Of a stretch of DNA of 7,792 bases, positions 1-5,987 are shown piece by piece. The notes below the pieces were generated by a model, which had not been told where the DNA came from, made no database searches, and saw only the letters and a program-made list of their open reading frames with translations. The DNA is from JAXHTH01 sp034211115. Its GTDB lineage: Bacteria > Planctomycetota > Phycisphaerae > Phycisphaerales > SM1A02. The position numbers were made by a program, and so were the translations under genes. Location of the stretch: positions 1 to 7,792 of the forward strand of contig JAXHTH010000326.1 of assembly GCA_034211115.1 (NCBI GenBank), read 5' to 3'. Positions within the stretch are counted from its first letter, which is position 1; each line of letters begins with the position of its first letter.

Positions 1-174
1 CCGGTCCGTCCAAACACGCAGTATCGGGCCCTGCAGGGGGTTACGCGCGGTCGCGCCGGGGGCGGGCCCGGGGGCGTGCACGTTCTGCGCGCACAAACTA
101 AACCCCCTGCGCGCATTCTGCGCGCGCGCCGCGGGTTCGCGCGATTGGCCATTCCGCGGATTTTCGAGGTTTAA

Positions 175-198
175 TTCCGGGGGTCGGGGCCCCCGGAA
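175..198 (-). terminator. Second hairpin downstream of nnrD
   Basis: A perfect 9-bp stem, TTCCGGGGG (175-183) and CCCCCGGAA (190-198), has a 6-base loop. On the minus strand it is followed by TTAAACC, only a weak U-stretch. With the hairpin at 226-246 it forms a tandem structured 3' region, which is the likely end of the nnrD transcript. Confidence 0.4.
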
Positions 199-225
199 GG
201 GCCCCCGAAAGTGGACCGGGACGAC

Positions 226-246
226 GCACGACGCGGAGCGTCGTGC
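226..246 (-). terminator. Strong hairpin 6 nt after the nnrD stop
   Basis: A perfect 9-bp stem, GCACGACGC (226-234) and GCGTCGTGC (238-246), closes a 3-base loop. It begins only 6 bases beyond the nnrD stop codon. No clear U-run follows on the minus strand, so it is not a textbook intrinsic terminator. It could act as a 3'-end stabiliser or a weak or Rho-assisted terminator. Confidence 0.45.
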
Positions 247-252
247 CACCAT

Positions 253-1194
253 TCAGTCGCGTTTGAGCTGGCCCAGCGCTTCGGGGATGAGATCGAGCAG
301 ATCGCTCGCGAGCAGGCCGGCGTTGTTGTGGCGCTGCGACCAGAGATCGGCGGCGACGCCGTGCACGTGCACGGCGCAGCGCGCGCACCCGAACAGGCTC
401 AGCCCCCCCTGCTGCTTCGCGGTCACCTGCCGCGAGCCGGCGCCGAGGTTGCGCTTGAAGAACTGGGCGATGAAGGAGGCGATGATGCCGGTGAGGACGT
501 CGCCGGTCCCGGCCGTGGCCAGCGCGACGTTGCCCGACTCGTTGATCGCCGAGTCGATCCCGTCGCTGATGACGGTGCGGTGTCCCTTGAGAACAACGAC
601 GCATCCAAGTCGGCGCGCCATCTGCTCGGCCGCGGCCGGGCGGGCGTCCGGATCGACCGGGTCGGCCTCGAGTCCGAGGTTCTCCGCGAGGCGGCGGAAC
701 TCGCCCGGGTGGGGCGTGAGCACGGCGGGCGCGCGGAAATCCGAATGGAAGTCGCGCACGGCCGCCAGCGCGTTGAGGCCGTCGGCATCGATGACCATCG
801 GCAGATCATCGCGGGCCACGAGCCGGATGAGGACCTGCTGCTGGGGCAGGTCGGTCCCCCAGCCGGGTCCGACGGCGAGGCAGTCATACCCGGGCAGGTG
901 CGCATCGAGCAGCTCCGCGACCTCGCTGGGCAAGAGGCTGCGTTCCCGATCGACGGGCAGGGCGAGGCCGGTCGCGCCGGGGGCGATGATGAGGGCCGAG
1001 GGCATGACGGGCCGGGGGACGGCGAGAACGGCCAGGCCCGCCCCGCTCCGCAGGGCGGCCGTGGCGGTGAACGCGGGCCCGCCGATCATCACCTTCGGAC
1101 CCGCGGCCTGGGCGCCGAGGACGCAGACGGTGCCGAACGTGCCCTTGTGGCCGGCGGGATCGCGTCGCGGAAGGCTGGGCAGGTCGTCGATCAT
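253..1194 (-). CDS. nnrD: ADP-dependent NAD(P)H-hydrate dehydratase
   Basis: This 313-aa cytoplasmic enzyme would use ADP to dehydrate damaged NAD(P)H (the S-hydrate, NADHX/NADPHX) back to NAD(P)H. The ribokinase-like fold motifs of the family appear in order: KGTFGTVCVLGA (17-28), a GGPAFTATAALRSGAG stretch (38-53), VGPGWG (108-113), VIDADGLNAL (134-143), LTPHPGEF (159-166), VVLKGHRTVI (200-209) and AGTGDVLTG (228-236), with Asp232 the expected catalytic base. The end (VHVHGVAADL, then LLASDLLDLIPEAL) is also typical. It is a stand-alone dehydratase, without the NnrE epimerase domain often fused in front. I chose the ATG at 1194 because family similarity begins there and AGGA lies 10 nt upstream; the frame stays open to 1596, but that extension has no family features. 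An apparent ~16-residue insert (about residues 245-260, starting FFKRNLG) separates SFIAQ from the usual QGGLS-type helix. The upstream gene is 485 bases away, so it probably has its own promoter. Confidence 0.93.
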   Translation of the reverse strand: MIDDLPSLPRRDPAGHKGTFGTVCVLGAQAAGPKVMIGGPAFTATAALRSGAGLAVLAVPRPVMPSALIIAPGATGLALPVDRERSLLPSEVAELLDAHLPGYDCLAVGPGWGTDLPQQQVLIRLVARDDLPMVIDADGLNALAAVRDFHSDFRAPAVLTPHPGEFRRLAENLGLEADPVDPDARPAAAEQMARRLGCVVVLKGHRTVISDGIDSAINESGNVALATAGTGDVLTGIIASFIAQFFKRNLGAGSRQVTAKQQGGLSLFGCARCAVHVHGVAADLWSQRHNNAGLLASDLLDLIPEALGQLKRD

Positions 1195-1242
1195 GGCGGA
1201 GGGTTCCTGATCATGCCGCGCGCGTGGCGAGAAAACCACAGT

Positions 1243-1266
1243 GGGGTGACAGGCGTATGTCACCCC
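1243..1266 (-). promoter_or_regulatory. Inverted repeat in the nnrD leader
   Basis: GGGGTGAC (1243-1250) and GTCACCCC (1259-1266) are perfect 8-bp arms around an 8-base spacer, about 50 bases upstream of the nnrD start. It could be a dimeric repressor site or an RNA hairpin in the leader. On the minus strand it is followed, after about ten bases, by TTTTC, so a weak terminator for upstream transcription is also possible. The arms are seen directly; the role is inferred. Confidence 0.35.
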
Positions 1267-1373
1267 CGCGCTTGGCGGCGGCGCGTCTGGAAGGATGATA
1301 ACACTCTCGCCGAACCCTTCCGGAGGTCGATGAGTGCCCTCCCACATCCCCGTGTGGAGCCGCCGGGTCGTCT

Positions 1374-1385
1374 CGACACGTGTCG
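1374..1385. promoter_or_regulatory. 12-bp perfect palindrome
   Basis: CGACACGTGTCG is fully self-complementary and lies about 180 bases upstream of the nnrD start. A protein-binding site is plausible, but in DNA this GC-rich a palindrome of this length may also occur by chance. No regulator is encoded next to it. Confidence 0.2.
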
Positions 1386-1536
1386 CCGCCGCTTCTCGGC
1401 GCGGGTCGGGACTTCCCGAGCGGCATGCGACGACTCCGGGTGGCGGGGCCTGCCGAGCGGCAGGTTCAGGCAGGGTTCGGCATCGGCCACCCCCGTGCGC
1501 TCCCGGCCGCCCATCACCGCACCGGGAAGAGCACCC

Positions 1537-1568
1537 AAGGCACCAGGACGGTGCCTTTCTCCTTTTTT
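1537..1568 (+). terminator. Terminator-like hairpin with T run, plus strand
   Basis: AAGGCACC (1537-1544) pairs perfectly with GGTGCCTT (1550-1557) around a 5-base loop. On the plus strand it is followed by TCTCCTTTTTT, ending at 1568. This has the shape of an intrinsic terminator, but both flanking genes are on the minus strand and no plus-strand gene ends nearby. It may stop antisense transcription, be a relic of a lost gene, or be a dispersed REP-like palindrome. Confidence 0.5.
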
Positions 1569-1608
1569 GCGCCCAGCCACGCGCGGAATGCGGCAATCGC
1601 CGGCCAAT

Positions 1609-1680
1609 CCGGGGGCGAGTCCGGGGGCGAGTCCGGGGGCGAGTCCGGGGGCGAGTCCGGGGGCCGATCCGGGCGCGGAT
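1609..1680. repeat. 12-bp tandem repeat, six units
   Basis: Four exact copies of CCGGGGGCGAGT (1609-1656) are followed by two diverged units, CCGGGGGCCGAT (1657-1668) and CCGGGCGCGGAT (1669-1680). The array overlaps by one base the minus-strand stop codon of the transglutaminase gene (1680-1682), so it makes up the start of that gene's 3' untranslated region. Exact identity of four copies suggests recent slippage. Confidence 0.9.
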
Positions 1681-3248
1681 TACGGCATGGGCGTTGCCGC
1701 CTGCTCGGCGCCGACCGGCTCGCCGTTCACCTCGATGATCTCGATTTCGAGGTTGCCCAGGAGGATGAGCAGGTGGGAAAGATCGGCATCGCCCATGCCC
1801 TCGGCGAGGCTGGAGGTCCCGATGAGGACATGGGCCGCGTCGTACCGCGCCCGCAGCGTCGCGTCGAGATCAATCCACTTCCCGTCGATCAGCGCCTGCG
1901 TCCACATGTGCCAGCCGAAGAGATCGCGTTCGCCGGCGAAGGTGTCGGCGTACACGAGCCCGCTGGCCGTGCGGGCGGGGATGCCCGCCGCGCGGAGCAG
2001 GGCGCAGAGGAGCACGCCGTGCTCGGAGCAGTCGCCGCGCTTCATCAGAGCCGTCTCCGAGGCGGTGGCGAAGGCGGTGTTGAGGTTCTTGGCCGTGATG
2101 TATTCGTGCACGAACTTCCGCAGCGCCTCGGCGCGGGCCATCGGATCGTCGCCCGCCTCGGCGCAGGCCCTGGCGGCGAGCTTGCGGATCAACGCATCGC
2201 TGCTGTCGACCATCGAGGACGGCTCGCGGTACTCATCCTTGTCCAGGTCGCCCTCATCGGCGGGGAGCGGATCATCGATGTCGATGCGGAGCACGGCCCA
2301 GCCGCCGCCCTCGCCCACCTCGACGCGCTGGGCGCCCGCGGAGGGAAGCCCGGGCAGCTCGCCGTCCTTCGTCCGGACGCGGAAGACCGCCGTCCGCGTC
2401 GAGCGCGGATCCTCGATCGGGACATCGACCTTGACGAAGGTATCGAGCATCAGTTCGGGCGCGGGCCCGGCGCCGTGGTTCAGCGCCTGCTCCTTCGTGA
2501 CCAGCCGGGTGGTCATCGCCCCGAAGGCCAGGGCCATCTCCTCGGACACCCGCGTGCCGCCGGCGGTGACCTTCCACGTGGCGGCGACGCCGGGCATCAT
2601 GCTGCTGCTGGTCTTCCAGACCGTGACCGGCACGTCGGCGCGGCCCGGCAGGTCGATCTTCTCTTCGCCGATGAGGACGTGCGTCATGGTGATCGGGTTC
2701 ATGCCCGTCTCGCCGTTGATGGTCTTGTACGAGATCTCCTCGGCGCCCTTTTCGCGCCGGGCGAGCCAGTGGCGGCGGATGGCCATGGGGGTGAGCCAGT
2801 CCCCCTCGGGCCGGGGCAGCTCGCGGCGGATCTCGCGCCCGCCCTGCCGGGCGATCGCGATCACCCGGTCGTCCTCGAAGACCCATCGCGTGTCCACCGA
2901 CTGGAGGGACATGTCCTGCACGAAGCGCAGCTCCAGCGGTTCGCCTTCGTGCGTCTCGAGCCAGACGGTGCGCGTCGTGACTTCCAGTTCGGTGGCGCCG
3001 CGGCTGACCTTGAAGGACATCTCGCCCTCGGAGCGGTACCGCTCGCCGTCAGAGAGAACCGTCTCGTGCGACCAGCCCGCGGTCGCGCCGGCCAGTTCAA
3101 GGGTGTACCAGTGGTCGCGCACAGGCTCCCAGCGGTCCGGCTGCGTCTCCTGCCCCCCGGCGGTCGCGGCGATCAGCGACAGGACCGCGGCGAGGAGCAC
3201 GATCACGGACGGGGCGAGCGGACGGCGGCGGCGGACGGGCATGGGCAT
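1680..3248 (-). CDS. Exported transglutaminase-like domain protein
   Basis: This 522-aa protein begins with a basic run (RRRR) and a hydrophobic stretch (about residues 11-31, ending AATAGGQE), which looks like a signal peptide or membrane anchor. It is therefore expected outside the cytoplasmic membrane. Residues ~35-330 are beta-rich and not assignable to a named domain by eye. Residues ~350-465 form a transglutaminase-like (papain-fold) core with the triad in order: Cys407 in KRGDCSEHG, His447 in FGWHMWTQA and Asp462 in WIDLDAT, with the usual LLRAAGIPAR helix after the Cys. Members act as peptidases or amide-bond enzymes, and the substrate here is unknown. I chose the ATG at 3248 because GAAGGAG lies 6 nt upstream and the signal sequence starts there; the frame extends to 3335 without such support. 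It is divergent from the BlaI/M56 operon, so control by that repressor is possible. Confidence 0.85.
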   Translation of the reverse strand: MPMPVRRRRPLAPSVIVLLAAVLSLIAATAGGQETQPDRWEPVRDHWYTLELAGATAGWSHETVLSDGERYRSEGEMSFKVSRGATELEVTTRTVWLETHEGEPLELRFVQDMSLQSVDTRWVFEDDRVIAIARQGGREIRRELPRPEGDWLTPMAIRRHWLARREKGAEEISYKTINGETGMNPITMTHVLIGEEKIDLPGRADVPVTVWKTSSSMMPGVAATWKVTAGGTRVSEEMALAFGAMTTRLVTKEQALNHGAGPAPELMLDTFVKVDVPIEDPRSTRTAVFRVRTKDGELPGLPSAGAQRVEVGEGGGWAVLRIDIDDPLPADEGDLDKDEYREPSSMVDSSDALIRKLAARACAEAGDDPMARAEALRKFVHEYITAKNLNTAFATASETALMKRGDCSEHGVLLCALLRAAGIPARTASGLVYADTFAGERDLFGWHMWTQALIDGKWIDLDATLRARYDAAHVLIGTSSLAEGMGDADLSHLLILLGNLEIEIIEVNGEPVGAEQAATPMP

Positions 3249-3254
3249 CGCGGT

Positions 3255-3261
3255 CTCCTTC
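3255..3261 (-). promoter_or_regulatory. Ribosome binding site of the transglutaminase gene
   Basis: GAAGGAG on the minus strand, 6 nt before the ATG at 3248. It decides the start against the upstream in-frame ATG at 3335 and leaves the signal sequence at the N terminus. Confidence 0.75.
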
Positions 3262-3512
3262 ACGGCGGCCTGGGCCGCCCATGGTACGGGCCGGCCCCGG
3301 CGACGATGCGGCCGGCGGGCCGGAAACGCCCGCACGACGGCAGGCGGGGCGGCTCAGGAAAAGACCCTTGAAGCGGCGGATTATTGCCCCGCCCGCCCGA
3401 CGAAGCGGCGTTTTGGCATATCACGGGTCGCCGATGCGTTCGGCGCGGGATGGTGCCCGCTCCCCTGGCCTGGGTCCTTGATCGCTCGGCCGGCGCGGCC
3501 GGCCGCGACATT

Positions 3513-3551
3513 TGACGAAGTTTTTCGTCAGAATGACGAAACCCTTCGTAA
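3513..3551 (+). promoter_or_regulatory. Paired operator-like dyads upstream of the repressor gene
   Basis: TGACGAA-GTTT-TTCGTCA (3513-3530) and TGACGAA-ACCC-TTCGTAA (3534-3551) share the same 7-bp arms and 4-bp spacer, with one mismatch in the second. Their centres are 21 bp apart, two helical turns, so two dimers would sit on the same DNA face. They end 39 bases before the repressor ATG and overlap a TTGACG box. BlaI/MecI/CopY repressors bind dyads in their own promoters (classically with TACA/TGTA half sites), so autoregulation is the natural reading, with a different half site here. Confidence 0.65.
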
Positions 3552-3580
3552 TCTCCGCCGTACAACCCCCAAGTACAGCG

Positions 3581-3586
3581 AGGAGG
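3581..3586 (+). promoter_or_regulatory. Ribosome binding site of the repressor gene
   Basis: A full AGGAGG sits 4 nt before the ATG at 3591. The spacing is slightly short, but it is the only plausible start for this frame. Confidence 0.7.
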
Positions 3587-3590
3587 CCCC

Positions 3591-3980
3591 ATGACCGAAC
3601 GCCAGGGCAAGAGACCGACCGACGCCGAGCTGGAGATCCTCCGCGTCCTCTGGGAGCGCGGGCCCAGCACGGTCCGCGAGGTGTTCCGGATCCTCGAGAA
3701 GCGGCGCGGCGCCGGCTACACCACCGTCCTCAAGCTCATGCAGATCATGACGGAGAAGGGCCTGCTGAAGCGCGACACCACCGTGCGGCCGCAGGTGTAC
3801 GAGGCGCTCTGCACGCGGGGCCAGACGCAGCGGCAGCTTCTGGGCGATCTGCTGGAGCGCGCCTTCGGCGGCTCGCCCGGCCGCCTCGTCCTCCAGGCGC
3901 TCTCCGAGAAGGAAACCACCGCCGAAGAGCGCCGCGCCATCCGCGAGATGCTCGATGAACTGGAAAGGGAAGGGACATGA
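3591..3980 (+). CDS. BlaI/MecI/CopY-family transcriptional repressor
   Basis: This 129-aa protein matches the usual length of the family. Residues ~9-75 form the winged helix: PTDAELEILRVLWERGPSTV with REVFRIL, then the recognition helix GYTTVLKLMQIMTEKGLL, then a wing region ending PQVYEAL. Residues ~78-125 form the C-terminal dimerisation helices (LLGDLLERAFGG, LVLQALSEKE, EERRAIREMLDEL). In known systems the dimer represses its own operon until a partner M56 protease cuts it in the C-terminal region. AGGAGG 4 nt upstream supports the ATG at 3591. The stop codon overlaps the start of the next gene (ATGA), implying translational coupling with that protease. I do not assign the symbol blaI because nothing ties it to beta-lactam resistance. 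Confidence 0.93.
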   Translation: MTERQGKRPTDAELEILRVLWERGPSTVREVFRILEKRRGAGYTTVLKLMQIMTEKGLLKRDTTVRPQVYEALCTRGQTQRQLLGDLLERAFGGSPGRLVLQALSEKETTAEERRAIREMLDELEREGT

Positions 3981-5779
3981 GCCTGCTGGAGAGCTTCGCC
4001 TCGCTGACCCTCGTGCACGCGCTCGGCTGGACGCTGCTGCATTTCCTCTGGGAAGGCGCGCTCGTCGCCGCGGCCATCGTTCTTTTGCTGGCGCTGCTGC
4101 GCCGTCGCAGCGCCGCGGCGCGCTACCTGGCATGTTGCGCGGGGATGATGCTGATGATCGCCGTCCCCGCCGTGACGCTGATCACGATTCTCAACTCGCG
4201 CAGCGCGGCGATCGCGGTTCCGCCGGAGCTGCTGGCCGCGGACCCGGCTCGTTCGCCGATCTGGGATCGCCTCTCGCCCCTGCTGCCGTATCTCACCCTG
4301 TTCTGGCTGGCCGGCGTGCTGCTGCTCCAGTGCCGGCTCGTCCTGCAGTGGTCGCGAGCGCAGCACCTCAAGCATTACGGCACGCGCACCGGCCCCGCGC
4401 AGTGGCGCAGCACCGTGCTCGAGCTCTCGCAACGGCTCCGCGTGGGGAAGGACGTCCGCATCGTCGAATCGATGCTCGCGACCGGTCCCATGGTGCTCGG
4501 CTGGCTGCGGCCGGTGATCCTCCTGCCCGCGGGAATCGCCACGGGCCTGACGCCCGAGCAGTTGCGCACGGTGATCGCCCATGAGCTGGCCCACGTGCGC
4601 CGGCACGACTACGTCGTGAATCTCATTCAGTCGGTGTGTGAAACACTGCTGTTCTATCACCCGGCCGTCTGGTGGCTTTCGCAGCGCATGCGCATCGAGC
4701 GCGAGTATTGCTGCGACGATCTCGCGGTCAGCGCGTGCGGCGACGCCGTGGGGTACGCCCGGGCGCTGACGGCGCTGGATGCGATGCGGGCGGAGGCGTA
4801 TCCGACGGCCCTGGCCACCACAGGAGGTCCTCTCATGAATCGCATACTTCGAGTCGTGGGGCTCGCCCCCAAGGCGCCGCAGCGCGCCGGCGGCTGGCTC
4901 GCCCCCATGGTCATCGCGGCGTCGATCATCGCCGCCGCCTCCGTCATGGTCTTCTCCCCCGGCGCGGCGGCGGAGGAGAAGATCGTCAAGGACCCGCCGC
5001 CCAAGAAGGTGATGAAAATCGAGCGCGACGTCGACCTCGTCGTCATCGCGAAGAAGCTGGGCGTGAAGCGCGCCGATGTGCTCGCCGATCTCCAGGCGGC
5101 CGGCCTCGACAACGAAGCGCTCATGATCGTCCTCCGCGAGATCGAGCCCGACAAGAATGTCGTGAAGAAGGTCGAGCACTTCGCGCAGGACATGGCGGTG
5201 AAGAAGGTCAAGCTCTCCGAGAAGGAGAAGAAGCTCATCGAGAAGATGAAGGCCGACGGCGCGAGCGATCAGCAGATCAAGGAGGCCCTCGCCAAGCTCC
5301 GCGCGAAGTACGGCAACCCGCCGGTAAAGGTCAAGAACCCGAAGGCCGAGTACATCGCCTACGAGAAGCAGGTCATCAAGAAGATGAAGGCCGAGGGCAA
5401 GAGCGATGAGGAAATCAAGAAGACCATCACCAAGATGCGGGCGGAATTCAAGGAGAAAATGGTACAAACCCCGCCCCCGGAAACGGACAAGGTGAAGAAG
5501 TTGAAGGCCGAGTACGTGGCGTACGAAGAGAAGGTCATCAGGAAGATGAAGGCCGATGGCGCCACCAAAGAGGAGGTCAAGAAGACCGTCAGCAAGATGC
5601 GGGCGGAGTTCCAGAAGAAGATGGCGTCGCTCAGGGACGCGCCGCCTCCGAAGAAGAAGGTCTCCCCGCTCAGCGAGAAGGAGCGGGCGCTCATCGAGAA
5701 GATGAAGGCCGCGGGCATGTCCAAGGAGGAGATCACCCGCGTGCTCGCCGAGCTGAAGGCGAAGCAGGACGCCGCCTGA
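3977..5779 (+). CDS. BlaR1-like M56 membrane metalloprotease with helical-repeat C terminus
   Basis: This 600-aa protein is the likely signal receptor that inactivates the preceding repressor. Membrane helices are visible at about 14-41, 47-73, 100-124 and 307-327. Between the third and fourth lies the zinc protease of family M56: HELAH (202-206) with Glu243 in EREYCCDDLA as probable third ligand, and LLPAGIATGLTPEQL before it. By BlaR1 topology the catalytic part faces the cytoplasm and everything after ~328 faces outward. That outer part has no penicillin-binding motif. It carries Lys/Glu-rich repeats with core K-M-K-A-x-G-x-[ST], whose glycines fall at 428, 474, 528 and 580, plus a degenerate unit at Gly376. 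Pro-rich linkers (PPPKK near 340 and 557, TPPPE near 498) separate parts. The ATG overlaps the repressor stop by 4 bases. An in-frame ATG at 4835 with its own AGGAGG could give a shorter product. The ligand is unknown. Confidence 0.88.
   Translation: MSLLESFASLTLVHALGWTLLHFLWEGALVAAAIVLLLALLRRRSAAARYLACCAGMMLMIAVPAVTLITILNSRSAAIAVPPELLAADPARSPIWDRLSPLLPYLTLFWLAGVLLLQCRLVLQWSRAQHLKHYGTRTGPAQWRSTVLELSQRLRVGKDVRIVESMLATGPMVLGWLRPVILLPAGIATGLTPEQLRTVIAHELAHVRRHDYVVNLIQSVCETLLFYHPAVWWLSQRMRIEREYCCDDLAVSACGDAVGYARALTALDAMRAEAYPTALATTGGPLMNRILRVVGLAPKAPQRAGGWLAPMVIAASIIAAASVMVFSPGAAAEEKIVKDPPPKKVMKIERDVDLVVIAKKLGVKRADVLADLQAAGLDNEALMIVLREIEPDKNVVKKVEHFAQDMAVKKVKLSEKEKKLIEKMKADGASDQQIKEALAKLRAKYGNPPVKVKNPKAEYIAYEKQVIKKMKAEGKSDEEIKKTITKMRAEFKEKMVQTPPPETDKVKKLKAEYVAYEEKVIRKMKADGATKEEVKKTVSKMRAEFQKKMASLRDAPPPKKKVSPLSEKERALIEKMKAAGMSKEEITRVLAELKAKQDAA
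4822..4837 (+). promoter_or_regulatory. Possible internal translation start in the M56 gene
   Basis: AGGAGG (4822-4827) lies 7 nt before an in-frame ATG (4835-4837, Met287). Initiation here would give a 314-aa protein starting MNRILRVVG and containing only the last membrane helix and the repeat domain, without the protease. M56 proteins often have a similar RILRxxG segment at this place, so the codons are probably conserved for protein reasons and the site may be fortuitous. Confidence 0.35.
5095..5776 (+). repeat. Protein-level repeat array in the M56 gene
   Basis: Four clear units plus one degenerate unit of about 46-54 residues are encoded here. Clear units lie at about 5213-5314, 5342-5461, 5504-5623 and 5669-5776, and the degenerate one around 5095-5147. 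The second and third (KAEY[IV]AYE start, KMRAEF[KQ] end) are the most alike and probably arose by a recent duplication. Each unit reads as two short helices around a Gly-x-[ST] turn, rich in Lys and Glu. Confidence 0.75.
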
Positions 5780-5987
5780 GGGGAAGAAGATGCTGCGCCG
5801 CGCGGCGGCTCAGACCGTGCGGCCCCGCCAACTCGCGATCGGCCCTGAAGGAATCGTCCTGATCGCGCCACGGCCCGCCGCGTCCCGTCCCGAACCCCCA
5901 CGGGAACGCGCAGGCCCCGGAACGTCACCCGCGCCGAACGCGCCGGTGGCGTTTCGCCGTCACGCACAATGCGGCGTGTTCGGGCCG
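5780..5987. other. Convergent gap between the M56 gene and lysS
   Basis: I find no gene here. A good intrinsic terminator is lacking. The best candidates are AACGC/GCGTT (5937-5953, then one more T) and CACGC/GCGTG (5961-5978, then TT). Both have 5-bp stems and are weak. A plus-strand ATG at 5790 after GGGGAAG opens a frame, but it soon runs antisense into lysS. Confidence 0.5.

Larger units (their letters stand above)
1..252. other. Gene-free left edge with hairpins
   Basis: I see no believable coding region here; the open frames crossing it are antisense shadows of the nnrD region or low-complexity GC-rich translations. It contains a CCCTGCAGGG palindrome (29-38), three CTGCGCGCR motifs (85-93, 107-115, 118-126) and two strong hairpins (175-198 and 226-246) just beyond the nnrD stop codon. 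A gene could end to the left of the window, but nothing of it is visible. Confidence 0.6.
1195..1679. other. 485-base gap between nnrD and transglutaminase gene
   Basis: No convincing gene lies here. The minus frame is open through it (up to 1596), but the translation is Arg/Pro/Gly-rich with no domain. The gap does hold structure: an 8-bp inverted repeat (1243-1266), a 12-bp perfect palindrome CGACACGTGTCG (1374-1385), a hairpin CCTGCC/GGCAGG (1449-1464), a terminator-like hairpin pointing rightward (1537-1568) and a 12-bp tandem repeat (1609-1680). An AT-richer patch near 1294-1303 reads TATCAT on the minus strand and could be a -10 box for nnrD, but no -35 partner is visible. Confidence 0.55.
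3249..3590. promoter_or_regulatory. Divergent promoter region
   Basis: These 342 bases separate the minus-strand transglutaminase gene from the plus-strand repressor operon and must hold both promoters. Visible elements are a GC-rich perfect inverted repeat CGGCCGGC/GCCGGCCG (3487-3505), two operator-like dyads (3513-3551), a TTGACG -35-like box (3512-3517) inside the first dyad, a direct repeat of GTACA (3560 and 3573) and the AGGAGG ribosome site (3581-3586). On the minus strand AATAAT near 3380-3385 could be a -10 box for the transglutaminase gene, without a recognisable -35. Promoter positions are tentative. Confidence 0.55.

Noticed and set aside
1290..1310. Minus-strand promoter for nnrD (TATCAT)
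   Set aside because: The -10-like hexamer is acceptable, but no -35 box lies at 15-19 bp, so I did not list it as a separate promoter.
1195..1596. N-terminal extension of nnrD to the far upstream ATG
   Set aside because: Family similarity starts at the ATG at 1194, a ribosome site fits that ATG, and the extension has no conserved sequence.
1609..1680. CRISPR array
   Set aside because: The units are 12 bp and contiguous with no spacers, so it is a simple tandem repeat.
1380..3371. Plus-strand frame of 663 codons including SGGE repeats
   Set aside because: The SGGE run is just the 12-bp tandem repeat read in one of several open frames, and the rest is antisense to the transglutaminase gene.
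211..3594. Very long plus-strand open frame (1127 codons) opposite nnrD and the transglutaminase gene
   Set aside because: It lies antisense to two genes with clear family motifs, its translation is low-complexity Arg/Ala/Ser/Gly-rich, and such frames are common opposite GC-rich genes because stop codons are rare.
3716..5467. Minus-strand open frame of 583 codons opposite the BlaI/M56 operon
   Set aside because: It is a shadow of two genes with intact motifs; the Leu/Asp/His/Arg-rich translation has no domain.
3977..5779. A true beta-lactam sensor (BlaR1/MecR1)
   Set aside because: The region after the last membrane helix lacks penicillin-binding motifs and is a charged repeat array; no beta-lactamase gene is nearby.
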